From: Paenibacillus sp. FSL M7-0420
GTDB lineage: Bacteria > Bacillota > Bacilli > Paenibacillales > Paenibacillaceae
Reading direction: 5' to 3'
Assembly (NCBI RefSeq): GCF_038002345.1
Contig: NZ_JBBOCJ010000001.1
Coordinates: forward strand, 558,001-622,000
Length of the DNA: 64,000 nt
The notes beneath the pieces are model-generated. The model was given only the letters and a program-made list of their open reading frames with translations, was not told the DNA's origin and did not search any database. Position 1 is the stretch's first letter; each line of letters begins with the position of its first letter. This document shows positions 36,968 through 45,325 of the stretch, piece by piece. The translations under genes were made by a program, and so were the position numbers.

Positions 36968-37906
36968 ATGCAGGAGCAGTATGGGGAGAGGATCAAGCAG
37001 GTTATTGCCTACATAGAAAATCACAGCAGCCAGCCGCTGCGGCTGGATCAGCTGGCGGAGGTCTCCCATTTCTCCAAGTATCATTTCACCAGAATATTTA
37101 CAGCCTTCACGGGCATGACGCCCATGGCCTTCGTAACCAGGAAGCGCATTGAGCGGGCATGGGTGCTGCTGACTGAGACGAACCTGACCATTCTGGAGAT
37201 CGCGGGGAATTGCGGTTTCGAGTCGGTATCTGCGCTGGGCGTTCATTTCAAGCGTCATTACGGCTGTTCGCCGGGCACCATCAGAAGCAGGAAACGTAAA
37301 CATAGCAATTTCCCGTCATTCCTCAGCAATAAGCAGGCAGAGCCGGGCGCCCTGGCAGATTACAATAAAGCAGCAGGTAATCCGCTGTTAAGGAGGGCGT
37401 GGGACAGTATGGTAGAACTCAGAGAAATTACAGAGGTTGAGGTCGCTTATGTCAGGCATATTGGAAGTTACCTGGATACGCATCACGCATGGGACAAGCT
37501 AACCGGCTGGGCTGCTGAGCAGGGGCTGCATCCGGCGAATCAGCAGTTCATCGGAATCTCACTGGATGACGGGGAGCTTACGGAAGAGTCGGCCTGCCGC
37601 TATGATGCTTGTGTAACACTGCCTGCCGACTTCGGGCCGGAGGCGCACCGGGAGGCAGTCGGGTTCAAGACATTGGCCGGCGGCCTGTATGCAGTGTATT
37701 CTTACTATGATACGGTAGATAGATTTGTCCTTGCGTACGATAGCATGTTCAGCGTATGGTTACCTCGCAGCGGCTATGAAGCCGATGACCGGCCGTGCCT
37801 GGAATTCTGTCTGAATGATCCTACGCAGGACCCGCAGGGCAAGTGCATGGTTGATCTGTACGTCCCCATCCGGCGAGGCATGCAGGAAGCAGAGAATGGA
37901 GTGTAA
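36968..37906 (+). CDS. AraC-family regulator with GyrI-like effector domain
   Basis: 312 residues. The N-terminal AraC double HTH (LRLDQLAEVSHFSKYHFTRI, then LTILEIAGNCGFESVSALGV) is joined by a basic linker to a GyrI-like ligand domain (about 150-310: VELREITEVEVAYVRHIGSY, and FKTLAGGLYAVYSYYDTVDR). This layout is that of the Rob/YdeT group of multidrug-responsive activators. SD GGAGG lies eight bases before the ATG at 36968. The GNAT gene starts 4 bp after its stop, suggesting an operon in which a small-molecule sensor controls an acetyltransferase. Confidence 0.9.
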   Translation: MQEQYGERIKQVIAYIENHSSQPLRLDQLAEVSHFSKYHFTRIFTAFTGMTPMAFVTRKRIERAWVLLTETNLTILEIAGNCGFESVSALGVHFKRHYGCSPGTIRSRKRKHSNFPSFLSNKQAEPGALADYNKAAGNPLLRRAWDSMVELREITEVEVAYVRHIGSYLDTHHAWDKLTGWAAEQGLHPANQQFIGISLDDGELTEESACRYDACVTLPADFGPEAHREAVGFKTLAGGLYAVYSYYDTVDRFVLAYDSMFSVWLPRSGYEADDRPCLEFCLNDPTQDPQGKCMVDLYVPIRRGMQEAENGV

Positions 37907-37910
37907 GGGA

Positions 37911-38516
37911 ATGAACATGGAGGTTGTGTTTGACCAGTTCCCTGTCCTAAGATCAGGGGAGCTTGTACTGCGCAAGATTGAGGAGCAGCATCTGGACGGG
38001 TTGTTCGAGATTTACAGCAATGACCATGTGTTCGAATATTGCGGGATTATCCCCAAGCACAATAAGACTACAGTCAGGAGCATGATCGGTCATTATGAAC
38101 GGGATTATGGCAAAAGATCGCGGATCAAGTGGGGTATCTTCGCCCCAGCAGATGATACGCACCTGCTCGGGATCATTGAAGCCTGCGACTTTAACCAGAG
38201 GGTCAATATGGTGACTATCGGCTACTTTCTCGCGGAAGCCCACTGGGGGCGGGGCCTTGCCTCCAGAGCGGTGGCTCTGCTGACGGAATTCCTGTTCGCA
38301 CAGGTGCAGGTGAACCGGATTCAGGCTGAGGTCATGCTGAATAATGAGCCTTCCAAGAAGGTGCTGCTGAAGAATGGATATGTCAAGGAAGGGATGCTGC
38401 GGCAAGCGGCCCTCTGGTCCGGCAAGGGAGTGGTCGATCTGGAGATCTACAGCATGCTTAGGGAAGAGTATATGAAGGTGATACAACAACCGGACCATGA
38501 GGCCCTTATTTTGTGA
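37911..38516 (+). CDS. GNAT acetyltransferase, RimJ/RimL type
   Basis: 201-residue acetyltransferase. The N terminus LRSGELVLRKIEEQHLDGLF is typical of RimJ/RimL-like enzymes. The acetyl-CoA loop is AEAHWGRGLASRAVALL and the following VMLNNEPSKKVLLKNGYVKE is also conserved in the group. It begins 4 bp after the AraC-GyrI gene and is co-transcribed. It might modify a ribosomal protein N terminus or a toxic small molecule. Confidence 0.87.
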   Translation: MNMEVVFDQFPVLRSGELVLRKIEEQHLDGLFEIYSNDHVFEYCGIIPKHNKTTVRSMIGHYERDYGKRSRIKWGIFAPADDTHLLGIIEACDFNQRVNMVTIGYFLAEAHWGRGLASRAVALLTEFLFAQVQVNRIQAEVMLNNEPSKKVLLKNGYVKEGMLRQAALWSGKGVVDLEIYSMLREEYMKVIQQPDHEALIL

Positions 38517-38804
38517 AAAAGACAGCTTTATCGCTTGCCTGCGGACTGAGGGGCCGTTATAGGACCAGTTGGTGATGAAAATGAGGCAGGCGGGGCTGGT
38601 TAAGTGCATGTGAGTCCGCTTAGCCCGCAAAATGGTGCAATGTACAGGAATAGCGGCTCTCCAGTCCGCATGGATCGCAGCAGGAGTGCTGCTTAATTGC
38701 ACAAATTGATGAAGCCAGCAACCAGCAGACTTAGGTGGTAACGGACCGTGCATGGAGACAGATTCTTCACTGAATAGGTGCTGTATGGTCCACCCAAGCG
38801 CGCG
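38517..38804. other. Intergenic region without recognisable gene
   Basis: About 290 bp between convergent genes. The only structure I see is the hairpin GCAGCA-GGAG-TGCTGC (38677-38692) followed by TTAATTG, possibly a weak terminator for the GNAT operon. Confidence 0.4.
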
Positions 38805-38843
38805 AAAAACCGCAGACAGGGGCGAACCCTTGCTGCGGTTTTT
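38805..38843. terminator. Bidirectional terminator
   Basis: AAAAACCGCAG (38805-38815) and CTGCGGTTTTT (38833-38843) form a perfect 11-bp stem with A and T flanks on each side, so it can stop transcription from both strands. It ends the ABC exporter operon on the minus strand. Confidence 0.85.
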
Positions 38844-38886
38844 GGCATACGCCTATTGGTATCTAAGCCTTATCCTGCGCCGCACA

Positions 38887-40662
38887 TCAGGCTTCCATCT
38901 TCTGCGCCGTATACAGCCTGTGGTACAGGCCGCGGCGGGCGATCAGCTCGTCATGGGAGCCGCTCTCGGCAATGCCCTTGTTCGAGACATACATGATCCG
39001 GTCGCAGTTCTTCACCGTAGACAGGCGGTGCGCGATGATGAACGAGGTGCGCCCCTTCAATAGCTCGTTCAGCCCCTTCTGGAGCAGGCGCTCGGTCTGC
39101 GCATCGATGGAGGAGGTGGCCTCATCCAGAATGAGAATCCGCGGGTTCGCCAGCAGCGTTCTGGCGAACGAGATGAGCTGCCGCTGTCCTTGGGAGAGCT
39201 TGGAGCCGCGTTCGTTCACCTCGGTCTGGTAGCCCTGATCGAATTCGCGGATGAAGTCGTCAGCGCAGACAGCCTTCGCGGCGGCGATAACCTCTTCCTC
39301 GGTCGCATCCGGTCTGCCGTAACGGATATTATCCAGGATGGTTCCCGAGAAGATGAAGCTGTCCTGCAGCATAATCCCCATCTGCCCGCGTAGCGATTTC
39401 AAGGTAATCTGCGAGATATCCTGCCCGTCGATCAGAATGCGCCCGCCGGTCAGGTTATAGAAGCGCGAGATCAGGTTGACGACCGTGGTCTTGCCCGCAC
39501 CGGTCGGACCAACCAGAGCAACGCTCTCTCCGGCTGCAACATCGAAGGAGATGTTCTCCAGGATATTCAGGCCCGGATCGTAGGCGAAGGTGACATCATC
39601 GAACGTCACCCGGCCCTGAACCGGTGGCAGCGCCTTCGCACCGGGAACATCGCTGACCGTTACCGGCTCATCCAGCGTCTCGAAGATCCGCTCCAGGTAA
39701 GCCACCGCATTAATGAAGTTGTTGTACAGGTTCGACAGATTCAGGATCGGCTGCCAGAAGCGGGCCGCATAGCTGCTCATGGCCAGAATGACGCCCAGCG
39801 TCATGTTCTGCGGGTCCAGGGTCAGCAGTCCGACCAGGAAGATCATAGCCGTAACAATGGTAGACAGGTTATCGACACTGAACGGAATCAGAATGTTGTA
39901 ACGCAGCGCCTTCATCCAGGCGGTGCGGAAGTTGCCGGCCAGCCGGGTGAAGATACCCTCATTGCGTGTCTCCCGGGAGAACATCTGGGTGACGCCGATG
40001 CCGCTGATACTCTCCTGCAGATAAGCATTCAGGTTGGAGCTCTTGTTCGACACGGCCTGCCAGGCCCGGCGCTGCCGGGTCTTGATCAGCAGCATGATGC
40101 CGAGGAAGACAGGCAGTCCGGCCAGAATGATGAAGGAGAGCCGCACATCCACGGCGAACATGAACACGGCGATGAAGATCAGGTTCACGATTTCTAAGAT
40201 AAAATTGATAATACCGTTGGACAATACATCGGATACCGCATTGACGTAGTTCACGACCCGGATCAGAATCTTGCCCTGCGGACGGTCATCGTAATATTTG
40301 AACGGCAGATCCTGCAGATGCTTGAACAGGTCGGTGCGGATATCGAAGATAATATCCTGTCCGACACTTGTCATAATCCGCGAGCGGATCGTAGCCAGGA
40401 TTACGCTGACCACGATGGTCGCCAGCATTAGCAGAGACCAGCCTGCCAGTGCGCCCATGTCTTTGGCCGGAATGGTCACATCCACGACATGCTGCATGAT
40501 CAGCGGAGCCGACAGGGCGATCGCCGCCGACAATGCGCTGAGCGCGAATGCGATAAGCATCGGCTTCTTCTTGCGTCTGATATAGACCATGGCCCGCCGG
40601 AAATGCTTGATATTAAACGGCGATTCCAGATTCTCATCAACATCGAATTTATTCCTGGCCAC
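38887..40662 (-). CDS. Heterodimeric ABC exporter, catalytically canonical subunit
   Basis: 591-residue TMD-NBD half-transporter. The membrane domain covers about 25-335. The ATPase domain has Walker A GPTGAGKTT, signature LSQGQRQL, Walker B ILILDEATSSID and H-loop FIIAHRLST: catalytic Glu and His are present, but the signature carries Q instead of G at the third position. It begins with GTG at 40662, inside the last 14 bp of the other subunit, so translation is coupled. Together they form an asymmetric exporter of the BmrCD/TM287-288 kind, in which only one ATP site turns over. Confidence 0.88.
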   Translation of the reverse strand: MARNKFDVDENLESPFNIKHFRRAMVYIRRKKKPMLIAFALSALSAAIALSAPLIMQHVVDVTIPAKDMGALAGWSLLMLATIVVSVILATIRSRIMTSVGQDIIFDIRTDLFKHLQDLPFKYYDDRPQGKILIRVVNYVNAVSDVLSNGIINFILEIVNLIFIAVFMFAVDVRLSFIILAGLPVFLGIMLLIKTRQRRAWQAVSNKSSNLNAYLQESISGIGVTQMFSRETRNEGIFTRLAGNFRTAWMKALRYNILIPFSVDNLSTIVTAMIFLVGLLTLDPQNMTLGVILAMSSYAARFWQPILNLSNLYNNFINAVAYLERIFETLDEPVTVSDVPGAKALPPVQGRVTFDDVTFAYDPGLNILENISFDVAAGESVALVGPTGAGKTTVVNLISRFYNLTGGRILIDGQDISQITLKSLRGQMGIMLQDSFIFSGTILDNIRYGRPDATEEEVIAAAKAVCADDFIREFDQGYQTEVNERGSKLSQGQRQLISFARTLLANPRILILDEATSSIDAQTERLLQKGLNELLKGRTSFIIAHRLSTVKNCDRIMYVSNKGIAESGSHDELIARRGLYHRLYTAQKMEA

Positions 40663-42424
40663 TCGCGGTCACCTGCCTTCCAATGCCCTCGTTCTGAAGC
40701 ATGAATACATCATAGTAATAACCCCGCTTCGCCAGCAGCTCGGCATGGGTCCCTTCCTCAATCAGCCGGCCGCCCTCCAGGATCAGAATGCGGTCAGCTT
40801 GGGCGGTAGTGGATACCCGCTGCGCAATGATGATCTTCGTGCAGGGGTACTCCAGCTCCCGCAGGCTGCGCTGAATATGCTCCTCCGTCTCCAGATCGAC
40901 CGCAGAGGTCGTATCATCCAGGATCAGAATCGGACGTTGGACCGCCAGCGCACGGGCCAGCGCTATCCGCTGCTTCTGTCCCCCGGACAACCCGACACCG
41001 CGTTCCCCGACTACGGTATCGTAGCCTTCAGGCATTTTGACAATGAAATCATGGGCAGCGGCCAGAGCCGCGTAAGCCTTCGCATCCTCTTCAGGCAGAT
41101 CAGGATCGCCATATGCGATATTGCCGTCGATGGTATCGGAGAACAGCAGCACATCCTGCGTAGCCATCCCGATGTTCCCCCGCAGCTCATCCAGCTCCAG
41201 CTCCCGGACATCTCTCCCGTCTACCAGTACTCGCCCGCCAGCCACATCATAGAAGCGGGGAATGAGGTTGATGAGCGAGGTTTTGCCGGAGCCGGTAGCG
41301 CCCATGATCGCAATGGTCTCGCCGGGGGCTATCGTGAAGCTCACATCATCCAGCACGGTAGCGTTATCATATTTGAACCGGACATGGTCGAATTCAATCC
41401 GTCCCTCATAGCGGCGGCGCTCCACCGGGTTATGGTCATTGGCAATCGCCGGGCGGGCGTAATAGATATCGACGATTTTGGATAAGCTGGCGAAGAAGCG
41501 CTGAATATCATTAATAATAATGCCGATATTGCGCATGGGATTGGAGACCGCCCAGATCAGCGAGGAGAACGCCGTGAACTCACCGAAGGTAATCCGCCCC
41601 TCCATCACGTAGTAACCGCCGGCCAGCATCAGGACCACGTTGAAGCCTTGTGCGAACGACTCCAGATAAGGGAAGTAGTCGAGCCAGACGAGGGCCGCTT
41701 TTTTATTCGCCACCGCGTAGTTGACATTCTTCTCTGTGAACTTGGCAATCTCGAACTCCTCACGGGCAAAAGCCTTCACCACACGGTTCCCGGAGATATT
41801 CTCCTGGGTCGTTGTATTGAGCTGGGACAGCCGCTCGCGCAGGTCGATGTACATCGGGCGCACTCTTTTGGCGAAGATAAAGGCCACCACAAAAATCGGC
41901 GGTGACAGGATCAGCATCCACAGCGTCAGCTTCACATCAATCGTGAGGAAATAAATGACGGCTGCCAGGAAAATCGTAAGCGATTCAATAATCGTCTTGA
42001 AAATCCACGCCATCGAGTGGCGGACCATATCCAGATCCCCCGTCATTTTGGTCATAAGGTCCCCGGTGCGGTTGCGGTCATAATATTCCCGGTCCTGGCC
42101 CTGAATCTTGTTGTACAGATAAATCCGGATATTGTACATCATATTCTGTGAAGAAATTTCGTACTGCATGGTCGTGAAGTATGCCAGCCCTGTACGGAGC
42201 AGGGAGAAGCCGATCATGCCCAGGCAGAGCGCAATCAGCAGCCCGCGTCCTGTAGCAAGATTCTCTCCTGCGTGGTCACCGGCAATGAACGTATCGACGA
42301 TGCGCTGGCTGATGTAGGGGTTCACAATCGTAAGACTTGATCCCACTACCGAGAGGCAGAGCGCCACGATATACCGCGCCCGGTTGCCCTCCAGGTTCTG
42401 CCACAGCCATTTGATTTCAAACAT
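40649..42424 (-). CDS. Heterodimeric ABC exporter, degenerate-site subunit
   Basis: 591-residue TMD-NBD half-transporter. Walker A GATGSGKTS and signature LSGGQKQR are normal, but Walker B reads ILILDDTTSAVD, with Asp for the catalytic Glu, and the H-loop reads IIIAQRVST, with Gln for His. This is the pattern of the degenerate nucleotide site in asymmetric exporters. Paired with the altered LSQGQ of its partner it builds the non-hydrolysing site. SD AGGTGA lies four bases before the ATG. An extended -10 promoter lies 43-51 bp upstream. Multidrug or lipid export is the usual role. Confidence 0.88.
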   Translation of the reverse strand: MFEIKWLWQNLEGNRARYIVALCLSVVGSSLTIVNPYISQRIVDTFIAGDHAGENLATGRGLLIALCLGMIGFSLLRTGLAYFTTMQYEISSQNMMYNIRIYLYNKIQGQDREYYDRNRTGDLMTKMTGDLDMVRHSMAWIFKTIIESLTIFLAAVIYFLTIDVKLTLWMLILSPPIFVVAFIFAKRVRPMYIDLRERLSQLNTTTQENISGNRVVKAFAREEFEIAKFTEKNVNYAVANKKAALVWLDYFPYLESFAQGFNVVLMLAGGYYVMEGRITFGEFTAFSSLIWAVSNPMRNIGIIINDIQRFFASLSKIVDIYYARPAIANDHNPVERRRYEGRIEFDHVRFKYDNATVLDDVSFTIAPGETIAIMGATGSGKTSLINLIPRFYDVAGGRVLVDGRDVRELELDELRGNIGMATQDVLLFSDTIDGNIAYGDPDLPEEDAKAYAALAAAHDFIVKMPEGYDTVVGERGVGLSGGQKQRIALARALAVQRPILILDDTTSAVDLETEEHIQRSLRELEYPCTKIIIAQRVSTTAQADRILILEGGRLIEEGTHAELLAKRGYYYDVFMLQNEGIGRQVTASGQE

Positions 42425-42466
42425 TTGATCACCTGTTTCCTGTTGTTCTTGTGAATAAACAAAGTG

Positions 42467-42475
42467 ATTATAACA
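42467..42475 (-). promoter_or_regulatory. Extended -10 promoter of ABC exporter operon
   Basis: On the minus strand TGTTATAAT combines the TG extension with a perfect TATAAT; no good -35 is visible. Confidence 0.5.
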
Positions 42476-42553
42476 CTATGGTTCAGAATGTATAGGTTTT
42501 CGGGCAATTTTATTGTTACAAATGGTGAAACTTTCTGATGGAGTAATTCTGCA

Positions 42554-42582
42554 TTGCGTTAATGTATATCACAGCATACAAT
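42554..42582 (+). promoter_or_regulatory. Sigma-A promoter of amino-acid permease gene
   Basis: TTGCGT (42554-42559), 17-bp spacer, TACAAT (42577-42582), 77 bp before the start. Confidence 0.55.
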
Positions 42583-42658
42583 GATGCTTACATATTAAGA
42601 TAGATTGCGTTGAGTACATGTGAGGTGTACAGGTGTACATATGAGGGGGAGCATTTCA

Positions 42659-44038
42659 TTGGAATCCAAACAGTTAACCAGAGGACTTAAGCCGCGGCAT
42701 ATCGAGCTGATCGCACTGGGCGGCACGATTGGCGTGGGCTTATTCATGGGCTCGGCAAGTACAATTAAGTGGGCAGGGCCTTCCGTGCTGCTTGCGTATC
42801 TGTTGGCAGGCATCATTATGTTTTTTGTGATGCGGATTATGGGTGAGATGCTGGTGGTGGAGCCGGTGACCGGTTCGTTCGCCACTTTTGCGCACAAATA
42901 TATCAGCCCGCTGGCCGGCTTCCTGACCGCCTGGAGCTATTGGTTCCTGTGGGTGACAGTCGGGATGGCAGAAGTTACGGCCATCGGCATCTATGTCGGG
43001 TACTGGTTCCCGGATATTCCGCAGTGGATTCCGGCGCTGATCGGTGTGGGCATCATTGCAGCAGCCAATCTGGCGGCGGTGAAGCTCTACGGGGAGTTTG
43101 AATTCTGGTTCGCGATGATCAAGGTGGTTGCCATTGTCGTGATGCTGGTGATTGGCACCGGGGTGATTTTCTTCGGTCTCGGGAATGGCGGGCAGCCGCT
43201 TGGACTGTCCAATCTGTATAGCCATGGCGGTTTTTTTGCCGGAGGACTGAAGGGGTTTCTGTTCGCGCTCTGCATTGTCACGGCGGCCTATCAGGGGATT
43301 GAGCTGGTGGGGATTACGGCAGGGGAAGCGGAGAATCCGAAGCAAACGCTTCGCAAAGCGATCAAGAATATCATTTGGCGCATTCTGATCTTCTACGTGG
43401 GGGCCATCTTCATCATAGTGACCATTTATCCGTGGAATGAAATCGGCGAGATCGGCAGTCCGTTCGTGTTGACCTTCGCCAAGGTGGGGATTGTCGCTGC
43501 GGCAGGCATTATCAACTTCGTGGTGCTTACAGCGGCGATGTCGGGCTGCAACAGCGGAATCTACAGCGCGGGCAGAATGCTCTACACGCTGGCCCAGAAC
43601 GGACAGGCTCCGAAGTTCTTCGGCAGAGTCTCTGCCAGCGGAGTACCCCGCAACAGCATTATCACAACGATCTCCCTGCTGCTGGTCGGCGTATTGTTAA
43701 ACTATCTGATGCCGGACTCCAAGCTGTTTCTCTATATTTACAGTGCCAGCGTGCTTCCGGGAATGATTCCGTGGTTCGCCCTGGCCTTCAGCCAGTTCAG
43801 ATTCAGGGAGCGGTGGGCAGGCGAGATGGCAGCCCATCCGTTCAAGTCCCGCTTTTTCCCGGTCAGTAACTACATTATTATCATCTTCCTGTCGCTGGTC
43901 ATCATCGGGATGTGGTTCAACCCGGATACGCATCTGTCGCTGATTGTGGGCGCGTCCTTCCTGGCTATTGTTGTGGCGGGATACTATGCGTTTGGGATTG
44001 GCAGACGCCGGATGCCCGGGGATGGGGAGGAAGGGTAG
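42659..44038 (+). CDS. APC-family amino-acid permease
   Basis: 459-residue, 12-helix proton-coupled amino-acid importer. The family hallmark is at the N terminus, [20 protein letters not shown], and the later [18 protein letters not shown] is the conserved loop of the AAT subfamily (AapA, GabP, YtnA-like). The TTG at 42659 is preferred because AGGGGGAG lies seven bases upstream and the protein then starts with the typical [13 protein letters not shown] at 42641 overlaps that SD. The amino acid carried is not determined. Divergent from the ABC exporter. Confidence 0.88.
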   Translation: MESKQLTRGLKPRHIELIALGGTIGVGLFMGSASTIKWAGPSVLLAYLLAGIIMFFVMRIMGEMLVVEPVTGSFATFAHKYISPLAGFLTAWSYWFLWVTVGMAEVTAIGIYVGYWFPDIPQWIPALIGVGIIAAANLAAVKLYGEFEFWFAMIKVVAIVVMLVIGTGVIFFGLGNGGQPLGLSNLYSHGGFFAGGLKGFLFALCIVTAAYQGIELVGITAGEAENPKQTLRKAIKNIIWRILIFYVGAIFIIVTIYPWNEIGEIGSPFVLTFAKVGIVAAAGIINFVVLTAAMSGCNSGIYSAGRMLYTLAQNGQAPKFFGRVSASGVPRNSIITTISLLLVGVLLNYLMPDSKLFLYIYSASVLPGMIPWFALAFSQFRFRERWAGEMAAHPFKSRFFPVSNYIIIIFLSLVIIGMWFNPDTHLSLIVGASFLAIVVAGYYAFGIGRRRMPGDGEEG

Positions 44039-44126
44039 TTCCTCTAATTTGGATTGGAAACGAAGTGTCGGTTTTTAATGAGCGGCATGGCTTCAAGATG
44101 TGGTATGTCCAAATGTATCGTTAATA

Positions 44127-44165
44127 AAAAGGCTTCCGAAGCAAACTACGCTCCGGAAGCCTTTT
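44127..44165. terminator. Bidirectional terminator
   Basis: AAAAGGCTTCCG (44127-44138) and CGGAAGCCTTTT (44154-44165) form a perfect 12-bp stem between the convergent permease and DUF4003 genes. Confidence 0.88.
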
Positions 44166-44177
44166 GCATGTCAACCC

Positions 44178-45155
44178 TTAAGATGAAGCTGCCGCCGCAG
44201 CAGCAGAGGCCGCAGCTACAGCAATCGCTGTCTGCTGGGCAATGATGATGTTGGTCAGGCTGGTAGACAGCGTGGATTCAATGATGCCGTTTCTGACATC
44301 ATCGATATATTGATAGGAGACGAGCGCGGCAGACAGCAGGAGCAGCTCCTGCTTGTTAATCGACCAGCCGCCGAAGCCCTTCTGCGGGCGCAGGAACTCA
44401 TAGGTGTCCGAGACATCGCTTACCAGCTGCTGCTGCTCATAGGGAATCAGGGACAGGATGCCAAGCGACGAGAGTGTATACTCCTTATCCAGCCGGATAT
44501 CCCGTGCCCGGAACGCCTCACGCAGGCTAAGCACCCGGCTTGTGAGATCTCCGCCGCCTAGCACCAGCACCTGTGTTAGCGCCTGAACACTATTCCCGGA
44601 GAAGAACTCGGGCTTGAGCGTAACATAGAGCTGTTCCAGCTGCTCCACCCCTTGCTCCACAGGGATATCGGAGAGGCCTAGCATAGCAGCGAAGATATAA
44701 TCGTCCCGTCCGGTCAGGAAACGGTGCTTCGACCGCATCCCCTCATAAAAGGCCTGGGTGCGGTCTATGGCTGCGTTATATTGATCATAGGGGGTATGGG
44801 CAGCGATCTGATAGGCGGCAATGACCAGATAGTCGGAGGCCCGGAATTTACGTTCCTTGAGCAGGTCATATACAGCCAGAGTAGCTGCAAGCTGCTGCTG
44901 CGGCTGGGGGGACAGGGAGAGCAGTGCAGCAATACAGATGGCTGAGGTTCCCCGGAAAGAGGAAAAGCCCCGGGTGTTATCCTTAACCATCTCATGGTAC
45001 ATACGGATCGCTTCTACATTGGCGATCTTGTCCTCCACAGCGTAGAGCAAGGCTGCCAGCCGGTTCACGGAGGCATTTTGCCAGGGGAATTCCTGTTTAA
45101 TCTGCTGGGCGTTAGTTACGAATAATTCAAGTCTGGCTATGTACGATTGCTTCAT
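44178..45155 (-). CDS. DUF4003 family protein
   Basis: 325-residue soluble helical protein. The order of motifs (EFPWQNASVNRLAALLYAVE, then RGFSSFRGTSAICIAALLSL, then KGFGGWSINKQELLLLSAAL) matches the DUF4003 family of Bacillota, which has no known activity. The last residues form a low-complexity Ala/Ser tail (VAAASAAAAAASS). Expressed alone and ending at a shared terminator. Confidence 0.82.
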   Translation of the reverse strand: MKQSYIARLELFVTNAQQIKQEFPWQNASVNRLAALLYAVEDKIANVEAIRMYHEMVKDNTRGFSSFRGTSAICIAALLSLSPQPQQQLAATLAVYDLLKERKFRASDYLVIAAYQIAAHTPYDQYNAAIDRTQAFYEGMRSKHRFLTGRDDYIFAAMLGLSDIPVEQGVEQLEQLYVTLKPEFFSGNSVQALTQVLVLGGGDLTSRVLSLREAFRARDIRLDKEYTLSSLGILSLIPYEQQQLVSDVSDTYEFLRPQKGFGGWSINKQELLLLSAALVSYQYIDDVRNGIIESTLSTSLTNIIIAQQTAIAVAAASAAAAAASS

Positions 45156-45325
45156 AATGATGCACCTCTCATCTAGTGGTGGTTATTTGGGTTTATTCTA
45201 CTATAAAAACCAAATCGATGAAATTGAAACGGCTCCGGCAGACTTGCCGCCAAACCTATGAGAGCGTATTCTTAAACAAGATAGAATAGAGAGCAGAATG
45301 ATAATCCGGAAAGAGAGGCACGAGA

